In this document: positions 52,428-62,654 of the stretch, one piece after another | Layout of the letters: every line of letters starts with the position of its first letter | How positions within the stretch are numbered: position 1 is the first letter of the stretch | From: an uncultured Blautia sp. | Lineage (GTDB): Bacteria > Bacillota > Clostridia > Lachnospirales > Lachnospiraceae | NCBI GenBank assembly: GCA_934373235.1 | Contig: CAKROW010000007.1 | Location: 1 to 64,000, forward strand | Reading direction: 5' to 3' | Length of the DNA stretch: 64,000 nt | The notes under the pieces: generated by a model | The model's database searches: none | The model's input: only the letters and a program-made list of their open reading frames with translations | What the model was told of the DNA's origin: nothing | Position numbers and translations under genes: made by a program

Positions 52428-53303
52428 TCAGCGGATAAACCTTCTGAAAAACTCACACTCCTGGTCATTACACTGTTTCGCAGCTTCTGATCTCATATCC
52501 AGATGAAAAACATGCATCAGTTCTTCATCCGCACTGCTGTATTCATGCAGTTCGCACACTACATTTCTTTCCCGAAGCTTTCTGTACATTTCCGGAGCCT
52601 GTGTGCGGAGAAAATCGCCTTCTGCTGTCATCACATAGGCTGATGGAAATTTTTCTGTTATGTACAAATCAGAAGATAACAGTCGGAGCTCTTCTTCCGT
52701 GCCTTTTTCAGGAAGGTATTCTTCCATCAACTGTCTTGTCATATCCTCCGTTTTTTCCAGATTGTACTGGCCACAGTTTAATGCCACTGCACTGATATGA
52801 AGTCCTTCCGGTACTTTAAATGTGTAGTTCTTCGCATACTCCTCATTTGTGCAGATATCTGCATACAGGGAAAGTATCTGTCCACCCGCGGAATCTCCCA
52901 CTGCAAAAAGATTCTCTGTATCCAGGCCGTATTTTTCCCTGTTATCCAGGATCCATCCAAAAACACTGTTGATATCTTCCATTGGTGCCGGAAACTGATG
53001 CTCCGGAGCCAGACGGTAAGAATAATTCACCACTGCAAAACCTCTCCGGGCAAGACTCATGCAGTAATACTGATAACGTTCTTTGTCTCCATACACCCAT
53101 CCACCGCCATGGACGCTGACGATCACCGGAAGCAGGTCTTCTTTGTCTTTTGGACGGTACACATCCAGAACCTGCATTTCAGATTCACTGCCGTAACTGA
53201 TATCATCATAACGCACAACATCCTCCGGAGTTGTAAGGCCTGCATCGCGGACGTCATCTCCTTTTTTGAATTCTCTTCTTATTATACTGCTCATTTTTTC
53301 CAT
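52428..53303 (-). CDS. Alpha/beta hydrolase fold-3 (HSL family) esterase
   Basis: A 291-residue esterase/lipase of the hormone-sensitive lipase type. It shows the oxyanion motif HGGGWVYGD, the nucleophile elbow GDSAGG (VGDSAGGQILSLYAD), and late Asp/His regions (TAEGDFLRTQAPEM, LMHVFHLD). It is probably cytoplasmic. The start at 53303 has GAGAGG upstream. It lies 20 bp before the next hydrolase and 85 bp after the beta-galactosidase gene, so it may deacylate oligosaccharides, an inference from context only. Confidence 0.9.
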   Translation of the reverse strand: MEKMSSIIRREFKKGDDVRDAGLTTPEDVVRYDDISYGSESEMQVLDVYRPKDKEDLLPVIVSVHGGGWVYGDKERYQYYCMSLARRGFAVVNYSYRLAPEHQFPAPMEDINSVFGWILDNREKYGLDTENLFAVGDSAGGQILSLYADICTNEEYAKNYTFKVPEGLHISAVALNCGQYNLEKTEDMTRQLMEEYLPEKGTEEELRLLSSDLYITEKFPSAYVMTAEGDFLRTQAPEMYRKLRERNVVCELHEYSSADEELMHVFHLDMRSEAAKQCNDQECEFFRRFIR

Positions 53304-53387
53304 GACATCACCTCTCGTACATGTTGATGGTATCAGTATAACATACGCACTGTCCAAATGTACAAAAAAAGGGAGCTTCACGCCTTT

Positions 53388-55460
53388 TTAGTCTTCTGCA
53401 ATCCGTACATCCCACGCGGGAATTGTCAGTTCCATTCCTGCCCTGACTTCTTCGCCGGTAAGCACATCCTGCGCATCGCCATACTGATAGTCAATTTTCT
53501 GCTCCTTCGCAGAATAATTCAGGAAATACCGCACAGTTTTTCCAAAGTCATTCTTACCTTCCCGTACGATCACAGGGTAGCTGTATGGAGAAAGCCCGAC
53601 TCCCCCACTTCCAAGAACTTCTTTTATAATGTTCTCAAGTGTACTGTCATCTGTCATGCAGCCCAGATAGTATGCAGTTCCTTCGCCATATTTATTTCTG
53701 GTTATTGCAGCGTAATCTTTCCAGTTGTAATGAGCATATCCGGCAAGAACTTCTGCGCCTTCCGGTTTGAGAAGTTCCATAAATACCTTTGCTTCTCCAC
53801 CGGCTGCCAGCTTCACATTATCAGGATTTGCGGCTGTATCTGCTGTCCTTGCAGAATCTGCAGAGCTTTCCGCACCATACAGCATTCCTGCCAGCTTCAC
53901 ATCCCGCGGGAATGTAAACTGATCATAGCTGATCCCCAGCGCACTTTTAAGAATATGTGGCTGTGCATCTGCATAAACCTTCACATTTTCGTTGGCAAAG
54001 CCACTCTTAAATGTTACAGCCAGAGTGCCGCCGGCTTCCACATATCTGTTCAGGCGCTGAAGCGTACTCTCAGGCGCAGCATAAAGCGCCGGTACAAAAA
54101 CCACCTTATACTGTGAAAGATTTTCAGATTCCGGCCATACAAAATCGCACTCCACATTCATTCGATACAGCGCATCATAAACCCAGCGCACCACATCATT
54201 GTAGCGGATCTCACCATTATCCCCGGAAGTTGCCTGGATGCCAAACCAGTTCAGTGCAGTCAGAGCCTCATTGCTCACCATCAAAGCCACGTGGTTTTTC
54301 TTCTTAAGATTTACCAGATGGCTCCCTTTTTCCCGGAATTCTTTTCCGATGATACATGCCTCACGGTAAGTATCATTCTCCGCAAAATCATGACTGAGAA
54401 GTCCCTTCCAGTAAGTCTCAAAAGAATTATGGATGGAATGCCAGTGCCAGTACATCACACTGTTGGCTCCGGATGCCAGATGACTGTAGGCACAGAGACG
54501 AAGCTGTCCCTTATACGGCGTCCAGCATGGAAATCCCTGGGCCTCAGTCTCCAGCACCAGATAATTATCCTGCTTCAGACTGCGGATCAGATCTCCTCCA
54601 AAGGCAATCTCCGCACCTGTCAGATCATCCTGGGAAGGATGATAAATATCCGTCCCTGCAATAGTCAGCGCCTTAGAAACATGAAGATGGTTCACATCCG
54701 GCTGCACTCCATAAGAATAACCTCTCCACTCAAAATCCAGGTTATGGGTAATAAACTGGTCTTCTCTCTTATACTCGCTGACGATTCCGGCCTGCCAGCT
54801 TAAGAATTTATCCACCAGAGTCCGCTGGAACTTCTCAAACTCTGCTCCCAGACTTCCGTTGATGGTTCCTCTCACATCCGGAAAATCCTCCCAGGCATCG
54901 ATCCGGTTGCTCCAGTAATCCAGCCCGAATTCATGGTTCATGGCATCCAGATCATCGTGGAATTTTTCCTTTAAATATTTTATAAAAGCAAGCTGCACAT
55001 TTTTCCCCGCTGTGCCGTAATATTTCGTCTCATTATCCACCTGGAAACCAATGACACATTTCCTGTGGGCACTGATCTCCATCAGCTTACGGATCACTCT
55101 CTCCGCATAAAAAAGATACACCGGATTGGTAATATCCATGATCTGTCTGGCGCCGTAGATCCCTGCGCCTTTTTTTGTTGTGGCGATCACATCCGGGTGA
55201 GCCTTCACCATCCAGGCTGGAACCGCATATGTAGGTGTTCCGATGATCACATTGATCCCGGCTTCCTCCATGGCATCCATCACACGCTCCACATGAGAAA
55301 AATCAAACACCCCATCCTGCGGCTCGCAGGTGCTCCATGTGGACTCCGCAATGCGCACCGTATTGATCCCCGCTTTTTTCATCATTTCTATGTCTTTGTC
55401 AAGTCTGTCATACGGCATATATTCGTCATAATAAGCCGCTCCAAAAAGAAGTTCCTTCAT
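53388..55460 (-). CDS. GH42 family beta-galactosidase
   Basis: A 690-residue intracellular beta-galactosidase (no signal peptide). The N-terminal TIM barrel starts KELLFGAAYYDEYMPYDRL; acid/base Glu144 is in GFQVDNETKYYG; the nucleophile is Glu304 or Glu306 in LVLETEAQGFP; the middle trimerisation domain and C-terminal beta domain follow. No transporter is adjacent, so its substrate enters by another system. Terminator signals after the stop are weak (AAAAAGG/CCCTTTTT). Confidence 0.94.
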   Translation of the reverse strand: MKELLFGAAYYDEYMPYDRLDKDIEMMKKAGINTVRIAESTWSTCEPQDGVFDFSHVERVMDAMEEAGINVIIGTPTYAVPAWMVKAHPDVIATTKKGAGIYGARQIMDITNPVYLFYAERVIRKLMEISAHRKCVIGFQVDNETKYYGTAGKNVQLAFIKYLKEKFHDDLDAMNHEFGLDYWSNRIDAWEDFPDVRGTINGSLGAEFEKFQRTLVDKFLSWQAGIVSEYKREDQFITHNLDFEWRGYSYGVQPDVNHLHVSKALTIAGTDIYHPSQDDLTGAEIAFGGDLIRSLKQDNYLVLETEAQGFPCWTPYKGQLRLCAYSHLASGANSVMYWHWHSIHNSFETYWKGLLSHDFAENDTYREACIIGKEFREKGSHLVNLKKKNHVALMVSNEALTALNWFGIQATSGDNGEIRYNDVVRWVYDALYRMNVECDFVWPESENLSQYKVVFVPALYAAPESTLQRLNRYVEAGGTLAVTFKSGFANENVKVYADAQPHILKSALGISYDQFTFPRDVKLAGMLYGAESSADSARTADTAANPDNVKLAAGGEAKVFMELLKPEGAEVLAGYAHYNWKDYAAITRNKYGEGTAYYLGCMTDDSTLENIIKEVLGSGGVGLSPYSYPVIVREGKNDFGKTVRYFLNYSAKEQKIDYQYGDAQDVLTGEEVRAGMELTIPAWDVRIAED

Positions 55461-55566
55461 CGATCATCTGCCTCCCACAGTATATTTTCTGATGCTTCTA
55501 TATTAACAGAAGTCACCTGCGCAGGGTATCATTTTTTCAATATACTTATCAGTTATTTGAAGGATC

Positions 55567-55616
55567 AAAAAACCGCCCTTTTCTTCAACATGTCAAAACA
55601 TGAGAAAAGGGCGGTT
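55567..55616 (-). terminator. Terminator of aminotransferase gene
   Basis: On the minus strand AACCGCCCTTTTC pairs with GAAAAGGGCGGTT around an 18-base loop with its own CATGT/ACATG stem, then TTTTTT. Confidence 0.92.
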
Positions 55617-55650
55617 CCTGTTTCATTTTTTACAGAAAGCTTATTCTGTT

Positions 55651-56946
55651 TTATTTACCTTCAGCAATATCCTTTGTGATCTTCAGGAATTTATCAATAT
55701 CATCAGTTCCATGACAGTGGAGCGGTGAAACACGAAGTGCACCTTCAAGACCAAGAGTCTCCACGATACGTTTGGAATATGGGCTGCTCTTTACACGCTC
55801 GAACAGAGTAACGCCATGCTCCAGATATCTTCTTGCACATTCTGCAAACTCAATGCCCTCGATACCCATGGCAACAATAAGATCTTTATATGTAAGGTCT
55901 TCCATGTCAACATAAACCTGTACCCCCGGAATATGACGAAGTCCGGGAACTTTATCGGTACCTTCCAGCATACGGTAGAGAAGTGCTCTCTCCTGAAGAT
56001 GAATGTGGTTCATACCTTCCACAAACAGCTCACGCTTGTTAAATTTCTGTGCAGAATCACCCAGGAAATGCTTACCGATACTGCAAACATAATCGATAAC
56101 TGCCATCATAGCTGCAAAATTGGCAGGAGCCGGTGTTCCAAGTGCCCATACATTATCATCTTTGCAGGTCAGTTTGATATGCGGCATTACAGCAACACGG
56201 TCAGAAACATAAGCATAACCGCAGCCACGAACACCAAAGAATTTGTACGGAGCAAAGTTGCACACATCAACACCCCAGTCCTCAACATCGATCACTGCGT
56301 GAGGTGCATGCTGAACTGCATCACTTACAATGTAGATATCCGGATTGATCTCTTTCGCACGGCGTGCGATCTCCTTGATATCCATGATATTACCGGAAAT
56401 ATTGGAAGCAGCCATGATGCTGAGAAGTACAGTATCCTTATCAACATATTTCATGATCTCATCCGGATCAAGGCCTCCGGTTACTTTGTTGGCCGGAACC
56501 TCACGGAACTCCCTGCCTGTCTTTTTACAGTAATATTCAACTGCATCATGGGCAGACGGATGCTCAAGTGCTGAAGTAACTGCGTTCTTTCCCCAGTCAA
56601 CACCCTCCATGATAGTGCCTACTGCGTGGAACATAGTCTGTGAAGCAGTCAGCTCGGTAATAAGCGCACCACTCTTCGCACCAAAGATAACCTCAAGAAT
56701 CTCCCTGGTTCCATTCTTAACATAATCTGCAAGGTCAAATCCTCTGCCTCGTGCACGCTCCGGGCAGTCCGGAAACTCCTCGATAGCAGCCTTGGCCTCA
56801 ACAGCTTTCTTTAATCTCAGGGAACCGCCTGAGTTCTCAAAGAAAAGTCTGGCTCCATACTGTGGATCCTTGTCTGCATAATAGAACTGAGATTTCAGCT
56901 TCTTCTGATATGTATCTGAAAATAAAACTCCGTGGTTAAATTCCAT
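55651..56946 (-). CDS. Class V aminotransferase (cysteine desulfurase-like fold)
   Basis: A 431-residue PLP enzyme. The cofactor lysine is in NFAPYKFFGVRGCGYAYVSD; other fold-type I motifs are LITELTASQTMFHAVGTIME, TSALEHPSAHDAVEYY, MAASNISGNIMDI and IYIVSDAVQHAPHAVID. The family includes cysteine desulfurases and selenocysteine lyases, but the usual reactive Cys loop is not obvious, so I do not assign a substrate. It is a single-gene unit between two terminators. Its leader contains the same 14-base GTGA-tetraloop hairpin (56976-56989) as nagE. Confidence 0.88.
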   Translation of the reverse strand: MEFNHGVLFSDTYQKKLKSQFYYADKDPQYGARLFFENSGGSLRLKKAVEAKAAIEEFPDCPERARGRGFDLADYVKNGTREILEVIFGAKSGALITELTASQTMFHAVGTIMEGVDWGKNAVTSALEHPSAHDAVEYYCKKTGREFREVPANKVTGGLDPDEIMKYVDKDTVLLSIMAASNISGNIMDIKEIARRAKEINPDIYIVSDAVQHAPHAVIDVEDWGVDVCNFAPYKFFGVRGCGYAYVSDRVAVMPHIKLTCKDDNVWALGTPAPANFAAMMAVIDYVCSIGKHFLGDSAQKFNKRELFVEGMNHIHLQERALLYRMLEGTDKVPGLRHIPGVQVYVDMEDLTYKDLIVAMGIEGIEFAECARRYLEHGVTLFERVKSSPYSKRIVETLGLEGALRVSPLHCHGTDDIDKFLKITKDIAEGK

Positions 56947-57124
56947 AATAAATCCTCTCCTTCATCCACAAACCCCCGGATCACTCCGGCTGGCTAACTA
57001 ATTATATCTCTTTCATCAGAAGATAGCATAACACATTTCTGAATAGTTATAAAATGAATAATGTGAGTGTATTATATTAATATTGTTTATATTTTAACAC
57101 AGTGAAACAGTTATGTAATAGTAC

Positions 57125-57169
57125 AAAAAACTGCTGTATATCAGATCCTCAGTCTGTATACAGCAGTTT
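57125..57169 (-). terminator. Terminator of the YczE-family gene
   Basis: On the minus strand AAACTGCTGTATA pairs with TATACAGCAGTTT around an approximately 19-base loop, then further T residues. Confidence 0.9.
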
Positions 57170-57191
57170 CTCTATTCTGATCTTACCCGCA

Positions 57192-57845
57192 TCAGCCCTT
57201 ATATTCAGTTCCGTCAACTTTCGCCAGAAGCTTACCTGTAAAATGTCTGTTAAAGAAATGGATCACAGGGCCAAGTCCAAAGGCTGTTACCAGTGTTCCG
57301 ATCCCCACAACACCGCCTGTAAAATAACAGATCAGCGCACACAGCACATCATTGGACATCCTGTGCCAGAAATACGGGATCTTCGGCCATCTCTCTGTCA
57401 TGATCAGGGAAAGGCTGTCATAAGGTGCAACTCCCTCATCCGGCATCTGATACATGGATAAGCCCAGACAACAGATCACAACACCAACGCACAGTGCCAC
57501 CAAGCGAATCGGCAAAGCTGTAAGCTCCAACCCAAACACACCAGTATAAATATTATAAAAGAACGTAGTAATATACGCCAGGCACACCGCATTCACAACA
57601 GTTCCAATTCCCAGGAACCTCCTGCCAAAAGCAATTTCAATGATCAGCAACACGATATTTACTATTAACTGAAAGTTACCATAAGCCATACCAAGCGTAT
57701 CTGCAACTGCCATATTCATTCCACTGAACGGATCTGTTCCCAGCCCTGCCAGCTTAAAAATCCCAATCCCCATACCTGCAAAAACATTTCCGATACACAT
57801 GATCAGAACATGCTTCCAGTTGATGTTCTTAAAATACTCCCCCAT
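57192..57845 (-). CDS. YczE/YyaS/YitT-family membrane protein
   Basis: A 217-residue membrane protein with five or six helices. Family features: GIGIFKLAGLGTDPFSGMNM and MYQMPDEGVAPYDSLSLIMT, each in a loop followed by helices. Function is unknown, though relatives are implicated in transport. The 333-bp region upstream contains the ttd operon terminator. Confidence 0.85.
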   Translation of the reverse strand: MGEYFKNINWKHVLIMCIGNVFAGMGIGIFKLAGLGTDPFSGMNMAVADTLGMAYGNFQLIVNIVLLIIEIAFGRRFLGIGTVVNAVCLAYITTFFYNIYTGVFGLELTALPIRLVALCVGVVICCLGLSMYQMPDEGVAPYDSLSLIMTERWPKIPYFWHRMSNDVLCALICYFTGGVVGIGTLVTAFGLGPVIHFFNRHFTGKLLAKVDGTEYKG

Positions 57846-58015
57846 AAACCCTATACCTCATTCTCTCTGAAAAAATTTGTCAGGCAGATATCCACGATCC
57901 ACCTTCACTACGCAGAATCCATACCAGATAATACCTTAATACCCGACCTGCAACAACGTTTATATTCTATCACACCCCAACACCCCTGTAAAACACAAAA
58001 AACCCAAAAACCAAC

Positions 58016-58057
58016 AAAAAAAGATATCCGGCAGACCACATCGATCCACCGGACATC
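58016..58057 (-). terminator. Terminator of the ttd operon
   Basis: On the minus strand GATGTCCGG pairs fully with CCGGATATC (one G-U) around a 17-base loop and ends in TTTTTTT. The remainder of the gap 57846-58177 shows no gene. Confidence 0.85.
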
Positions 58058-58177
58058 CCTCTCTTTCATGACACGCCATTATTTCCATTTCACGATCACC
58101 ATTCAATCCCGACCCCCTCATGGCAGAGCCCCGGCACCTCAGATATCACGAAAACTTTTTTCAATATTATCCAGATA

Positions 58178-58810
58178 TTATTTAATGAACTTAACCTCAG
58201 GATAAATTGCCTGCTTGGCAGCCTCTTTACGCTCGTTAAATACAACCTTGTTCTCCTCAAACAGGTTGCGGCCCTGAGCATCGATAGATACGATCAGCGG
58301 ACCAAACTCTTTAACCTTATTGCACCATAAAGTCTCAGGCATTCCAAGCTCATCCCAGTGATGCTCAGCAATCTTCTCAACCTCTGTAGCAGCCACAACT
58401 GCACAGCCTGCCGGGAAAACACAGTGGATCGCACCGAACTCTTTGCAGGCACGCTCAGTGTTCGGACCCATACCACCCTTACCAACGATCACTCTGACGC
58501 CGGTAAGCTTGGTAAACTCATACTCGAATTTCTCCATACGCATAGAGGTTGTCGGTCCTACAGAAACCATTTCATAATCATCCTCTGTTCCCTCGATCTT
58601 GCGAACGATCGGACCGGCATGGAAAATTGCTTTGTTGCGGATATCATACGGAAGCTCTCTTCCATACTCAACCAGACGACGGTGCGCAACATCACGGCAG
58701 GTCATCAGATCTCCGTCCAGCCATACAATATCGCCGATTTTGATATCAGCCAGGTCTTCTGCGCTTACAGGTGTAATAAGAACTTTTTTATCTCCTCTGA
58801 TTTCGATCAT
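58178..58810 (-). CDS. ttdB: L(+)-tartrate dehydratase beta subunit
   Basis: A 210-residue beta subunit of the oxygen-sensitive Fe-S hydro-lyase that converts L-tartrate to oxaloacetate. It closely follows E. coli Ttd[42 protein letters not shown] and [20 protein letters not shown], then [14 protein letters not shown]. The related class I fumarase beta domain is the main alternative. It lies 20 bp downstream of ttdA. Confidence 0.9.
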   Translation of the reverse strand: MIEIRGDKKVLITPVSAEDLADIKIGDIVWLDGDLMTCRDVAHRRLVEYGRELPYDIRNKAIFHAGPIVRKIEGTEDDYEMVSVGPTTSMRMEKFEYEFTKLTGVRVIVGKGGMGPNTERACKEFGAIHCVFPAGCAVVAATEVEKIAEHHWDELGMPETLWCNKVKEFGPLIVSIDAQGRNLFEENKVVFNERKEAAKQAIYPEVKFIK

Positions 58811-58830
58811 GATTTTTCCCTCCGTTTATA

Positions 58831-59736
58831 TTATGCATTAAATTTCCATGTGGAATGAGTATCACAGGTTACTGTAAGATCCGGATTTACAACCAGATGT
58901 CCACGACGGTGGGACCAGCATCCAACATTTACTGCAACACCGATGGTAGATGGATGTCGTGCAGTATTCTCAATGTTAACACCCATTACAGAATACTTTC
59001 CACCCATACCCTGCGGTCCAAGGCCGATAGCATTGATACCGTCCTCGAGAAGCTTCTCCATTTTTGCTGCGTTTGCGTTATCGTTGTGAGAACCGATCGG
59101 ACGCATCAGCGCTTTCTTGGAGTTCAGAGCAGCTGTCTCCACAGATGTTCCTACACCAACACCAACAAGAAGTGGAGGACACGCATTCAGTCCGTAGGTT
59201 GTCATCTGATCAAGAACGAAATCTGTAATACCCTCATATCCTGCACCTGGCATCAGAACCATTGCTTTTCCGGGAAGGGTACATCCGCCGCCTGCCATGT
59301 ATGCATAAATCTCACATTTATCGCTGTTGGGAACAATATCCCACCATACAGTCGGAGTTCCTTTACCAACGTTTTTCTTTGTATTGTACTCATCAAAAGT
59401 CTGAACTGAGTTATGTCTTAACGGTGCTGCAAAAGTAGCCTGAACAACAGCCTCCTTCAGAAGTGCTTCCAGCTCATTGATATATGGGAAATTTGTTCCG
59501 CATTTCAGCCAGAACTGAAGAACTCCTGTATCCTGGCAGCTTGGGCGGTTCAGCTCTACAGCAAGTCCCTGGTTCTTTGTCATTGTCTCATAAAGAACCT
59601 TTGGAAGTGCGGCTGTTTCCTGTGAACCAAGCTCTTCAAGTTTATTAACTACGTCATCCGGTAATTTTTTTCCAATATGGGCAACAAAATCTGCTACCAT
59701 GTCTGTTAATACTTTAACTCCATTTTCCTTAGTCAT
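58831..59736 (-). CDS. ttdA: L(+)-tartrate dehydratase alpha subunit
   Basis: A 301-residue Fe-S subunit carrying the cluster cysteines (LNRPSCQDTG, YGLNACPPLLVGVG, NVGCWSHRRGHLV). It matches E. coli TtdA strongly: MPDDVV-like LPDDVVNKLEEL, APLRHNSVQTFDEYNTKKN, MAGGGCTLPGKAMVLMPGAG, SVMGVNIENTARHPSTIGVA. Tartrate use is supported by the neighbouring SLC13 transporter and LysR. Two-subunit fumarases are homologous, so a fumarase role is possible if this organism uses the pair differently. AGGAGG lies before the ATG. Confidence 0.9.
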   Translation of the reverse strand: MTKENGVKVLTDMVADFVAHIGKKLPDDVVNKLEELGSQETAALPKVLYETMTKNQGLAVELNRPSCQDTGVLQFWLKCGTNFPYINELEALLKEAVVQATFAAPLRHNSVQTFDEYNTKKNVGKGTPTVWWDIVPNSDKCEIYAYMAGGGCTLPGKAMVLMPGAGYEGITDFVLDQMTTYGLNACPPLLVGVGVGTSVETAALNSKKALMRPIGSHNDNANAAKMEKLLEDGINAIGLGPQGMGGKYSVMGVNIENTARHPSTIGVAVNVGCWSHRRGHLVVNPDLTVTCDTHSTWKFNA

Positions 59737-59960
59737 GATTTACCTCCTGATATGGTTCGATGGTTTAATGTCTTTAGTTACATAGGTTTTTGTTGGTTGC
59801 TTCATCATTAATTTTGGCTGATTAATGGTTAAAATTAAAATAACTTTTTTGCTTATTTATCATTTCTCCTTCACTGTATGGTCAGTGCAGGAGGGAATGA
59901 ACTTAATTGATCAGAAGTGTTGCTGTCACAAAGTGCACAGTAACTCAAAAGTTTCTCTCC

Positions 59961-61226
59961 TTACGAATAGAACGGAAACAGGATCGGTAACAGGATCATA
60001 CAGATCACAAAGGATACCAGGATCAGCGGCAGACCGGATTTCACATAGTCCTTGAATTTGTATCCGCCAAGACCAACTACCATGGTGTTTGCCGGCATAC
60101 CGATCGGTGTTGCATATGCGCAGGAGCCTGCAATAACAGTTGCGATAACAACGGCTCTCGGATCTGCTCCAAGGTTGTTTGCAAGAGATACCGCAATCGG
60201 AATCATCAGTGCTGTGGTTGCTGTATTTGACATAAAGTTTGTCAGTACACAGGTTACAATAAAGATCACCAGAAGAAGAAGGATCGGACTTGGGTCTGCA
60301 CCAAGAAGTCCTACGATCTTATCTGCGATCAATTCTCCGGCTCCGGTTGTATCCAATGCTTTTGCAAGTGTCAGAGAACCGCCGAAAAGAAATACAACCT
60401 TCAGGTCAATAGACTTCAGTGCGTCTTTCTCAGAAATAACTCCTGTCAGAACCAGAATAATCGCTCCGATACATGCGGAAACCTCAATATTGATGCCGAT
60501 CTCTTTCTCAAAGATCATTGCAAGGATCACAAGGATCAGCACTATCAGGGAAACGGTCTGTTTCCACTTTGGTACATGGCTGAAATCCTGTTGATCTTCA
60601 AGAGCTGCACCGGATGCATTCTTTCCATCCGGAAGGAATTTATATCCGATAAGGACAAAGTAGATGATTCCGAACAGAAGCATCGGGACTCCAACCGGTG
60701 CATACATAAAGAAGCTTGTGGAAAGCCCCATCTCCTGAAGTGCATTCACACCCATCAGGTTTCCGGGCGCACCGATAATAGAAAGGTTTCCGCCAAGTGC
60801 TGCGGCAAATACCAGCGGCATCAGAAGACGGCTTCTGGAATAGCCGGACTCATCGGCGATTCCACAGACTACCGGGATCAGCACTGCTGCGGTACCTGTA
60901 TTGGATAAGAATCCGGACATTACACCTACGATCACCATGATCGCAATGATCAGTGTTTTTTCTGTCCTGGCAAATTTCGTGACCAGTCCTCCGATCTTAT
61001 TTGCCATTCCTGTTTCGAACAATGCCTGGCCTACTACAAACATGCCAACGCAAAGGATCACGTTACTGTTTACATACTGTGAAAATGTTGTTGTCGCATC
61101 CACAACTCCTGTAAGTGTCAGACCGATGGCACAGATTGAAGCCGTCAGTCCAAGAGGAATTTTTTCAAGGATGAAACTGATAATGGTGAACACAAGAAAC
61201 AGCAATGTTATAGTTGTCTGAGACAT
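59961..61226 (-). CDS. SLC13/DASS-type anion transporter (tartrate or dicarboxylate candidate)
   Basis: A 421-residue integral membrane protein with about 11 helices. It has two inverted repeats with the substrate-binding signatures FLSNTGTAAVLIPVVCGI and NFMSNTATTALMIPIAVSL, the SNT motifs of SLC13/DASS carriers. The start at 61226 (MSQTTITLLFLVFT) follows GGAAGGAGAG; the frame extends further upstream without a better signal. Upstream of ttdA and divergent from a LysR gene, it probably imports tartrate or exchanges it for succinate. The gap to ttdA is 224 bp. Confidence 0.88.
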   Translation of the reverse strand: MSQTTITLLFLVFTIISFILEKIPLGLTASICAIGLTLTGVVDATTTFSQYVNSNVILCVGMFVVGQALFETGMANKIGGLVTKFARTEKTLIIAIMVIVGVMSGFLSNTGTAAVLIPVVCGIADESGYSRSRLLMPLVFAAALGGNLSIIGAPGNLMGVNALQEMGLSTSFFMYAPVGVPMLLFGIIYFVLIGYKFLPDGKNASGAALEDQQDFSHVPKWKQTVSLIVLILVILAMIFEKEIGINIEVSACIGAIILVLTGVISEKDALKSIDLKVVFLFGGSLTLAKALDTTGAGELIADKIVGLLGADPSPILLLLVIFIVTCVLTNFMSNTATTALMIPIAVSLANNLGADPRAVVIATVIAGSCAYATPIGMPANTMVVGLGGYKFKDYVKSGLPLILVSFVICMILLPILFPFYS

Positions 61227-61569
61227 TTCTGTACTCTCCTTCCATTTGGTTTTTTCCTGAAAAGTATAGGCCGTACACGTTTCTTTTGATGATCTTATTA
61301 TAGCTTGTGTACATACAAAAAAACAAATTAATGAAACACATATCCCCATAAAATAATTTTATAGTATCAGTTTTTAATGATAATTTTTATGCATTACTAA
61401 CATAAAATCAGCATATCAGCAAATGAATCTGGCAAAAATTATATTTCTATGCTATTTTTATGTAGACAACAAAATGCAGGAAAAATACTCTGTCACATAT
61501 TTTCCAGACAAAATTTCAAAAACTTTACTAAAAAATTTAATCTGACAACACATCGAGAGAGGTTTTATC

Positions 61570-62469
61570 ATGACACTGAATCAACTACGCTATTTCTGTA
61601 CAGCCAGCCGCTGCCACAGCATCACAAAGGCAGCCGAAGAATTATATGTGACCCAGCCCACCATTTCCATGGCTATCCGCGATCTGGAGATTGAATTCGG
61701 GATCAGCCTTTTTTCCAGAAAAGGAAATCAGCTGAGTCTGACCCAGGAGGGCGAATCCTTCTACAAAAAAGCTACCTATATCCTTCAATATTGTAATGAA
61801 CTTCAGGCCGATTATTCCAGCATGTCCAGGATAAAGCCCCCTCTTCGCATCGGGATCCCTCCCATGCTCAGTACCGTATTTTTTCCGGAGCTGCTTATGG
61901 CGTTTCACGAGAAGTATCCGGAAATTGCCGTAGTACTGGAAGAATACGGATCTGTCCGTGCCTGCAATCTGGTACAGGATGACACCCTGGATGTAGCTCT
62001 GGTCAATATGGAACAGTATAATATTGATAAATTCCACAACGCCGTCCTGGCCAACGACCAGGTGGTTTTCTGTGTGAGCAACGACCACAGGCTGGCAGAA
62101 AAAAAATCCGTCACACCAAAAGATATGGCGAAAGAACAGCTGGTCTTTTTCAATGCTGACTCCGTGCAGAATCAGATCCTGAAAATGCGTTTTGAGATGG
62201 ATGGCCACAAGCCCAATATCGTTATGCAGAGCAGCCAGATCTACACCACCTTACAATTTGTAAAAACCGGAAAATATGGCTGCTTTCTCTACTCCAGCAT
62301 GATCGATAAATTTTCCGATTTCAATATTACCGGTATCCCGCTCAATCCACCTGTCCGCATAAAAATCGGCATGGTATGGAAAAAAAGCAAATATATCAGC
62401 GGCGATATGCTGACATTTCTGCATTTCACACGCATGTATTACAAAGAACATCCGCTGATAGAAAAGTAA
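61570..62469 (+). CDS. LysR-family regulator (TtdR-like position)
   Basis: A 299-residue transcription factor. The N-terminal winged helix contains MTLNQLRYFCTASRCHSITK, TQPTISMAIRDLEIEFG and LFSRKGNQLSLTQEGESFY; the C-terminal ligand domain starts near residue 93 (PPLRIGIPPMLSTVFFPELL). It is divergent from the tartrate genes, the usual layout for local LysR control, and may respond to tartrate. A 7-1-7 AT-rich palindrome, ATAAAAT-A-ATTTTAT (61348-61362), lies in the shared region. Confidence 0.92.
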   Translation: MTLNQLRYFCTASRCHSITKAAEELYVTQPTISMAIRDLEIEFGISLFSRKGNQLSLTQEGESFYKKATYILQYCNELQADYSSMSRIKPPLRIGIPPMLSTVFFPELLMAFHEKYPEIAVVLEEYGSVRACNLVQDDTLDVALVNMEQYNIDKFHNAVLANDQVVFCVSNDHRLAEKKSVTPKDMAKEQLVFFNADSVQNQILKMRFEMDGHKPNIVMQSSQIYTTLQFVKTGKYGCFLYSSMIDKFSDFNITGIPLNPPVRIKIGMVWKKSKYISGDMLTFLHFTRMYYKEHPLIEK

Positions 62470-62595
62470 AAAAGCCCCAAAATCCCGATTATATGTCGAT
62501 TAATTTTTCTAATAAATGGAATTTTTTTAATAAAACCCATTGAAATCCATCAGTTCATGTGATACCCTGTGTTACAGTGTATTTCTACACAGAAC

Positions 62596-62641
62596 GAATG
62601 ACCGCCATCACCGTACACAAAAAAAGGTCCTGGCATCATTC
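62596..62641 (+). other. Hairpin 5' of the glycine riboswitch
   Basis: GAATGA ... GCCA pairs with TGGC ... TCATTC around a loop, just before the glycine aptamer. It occupies the place of the 'ghost' aptamer seen in some singlet glycine riboswitches; that reading is an inference. Confidence 0.45.
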
Positions 62642-62654
62642 AAAAATAAAAAAA

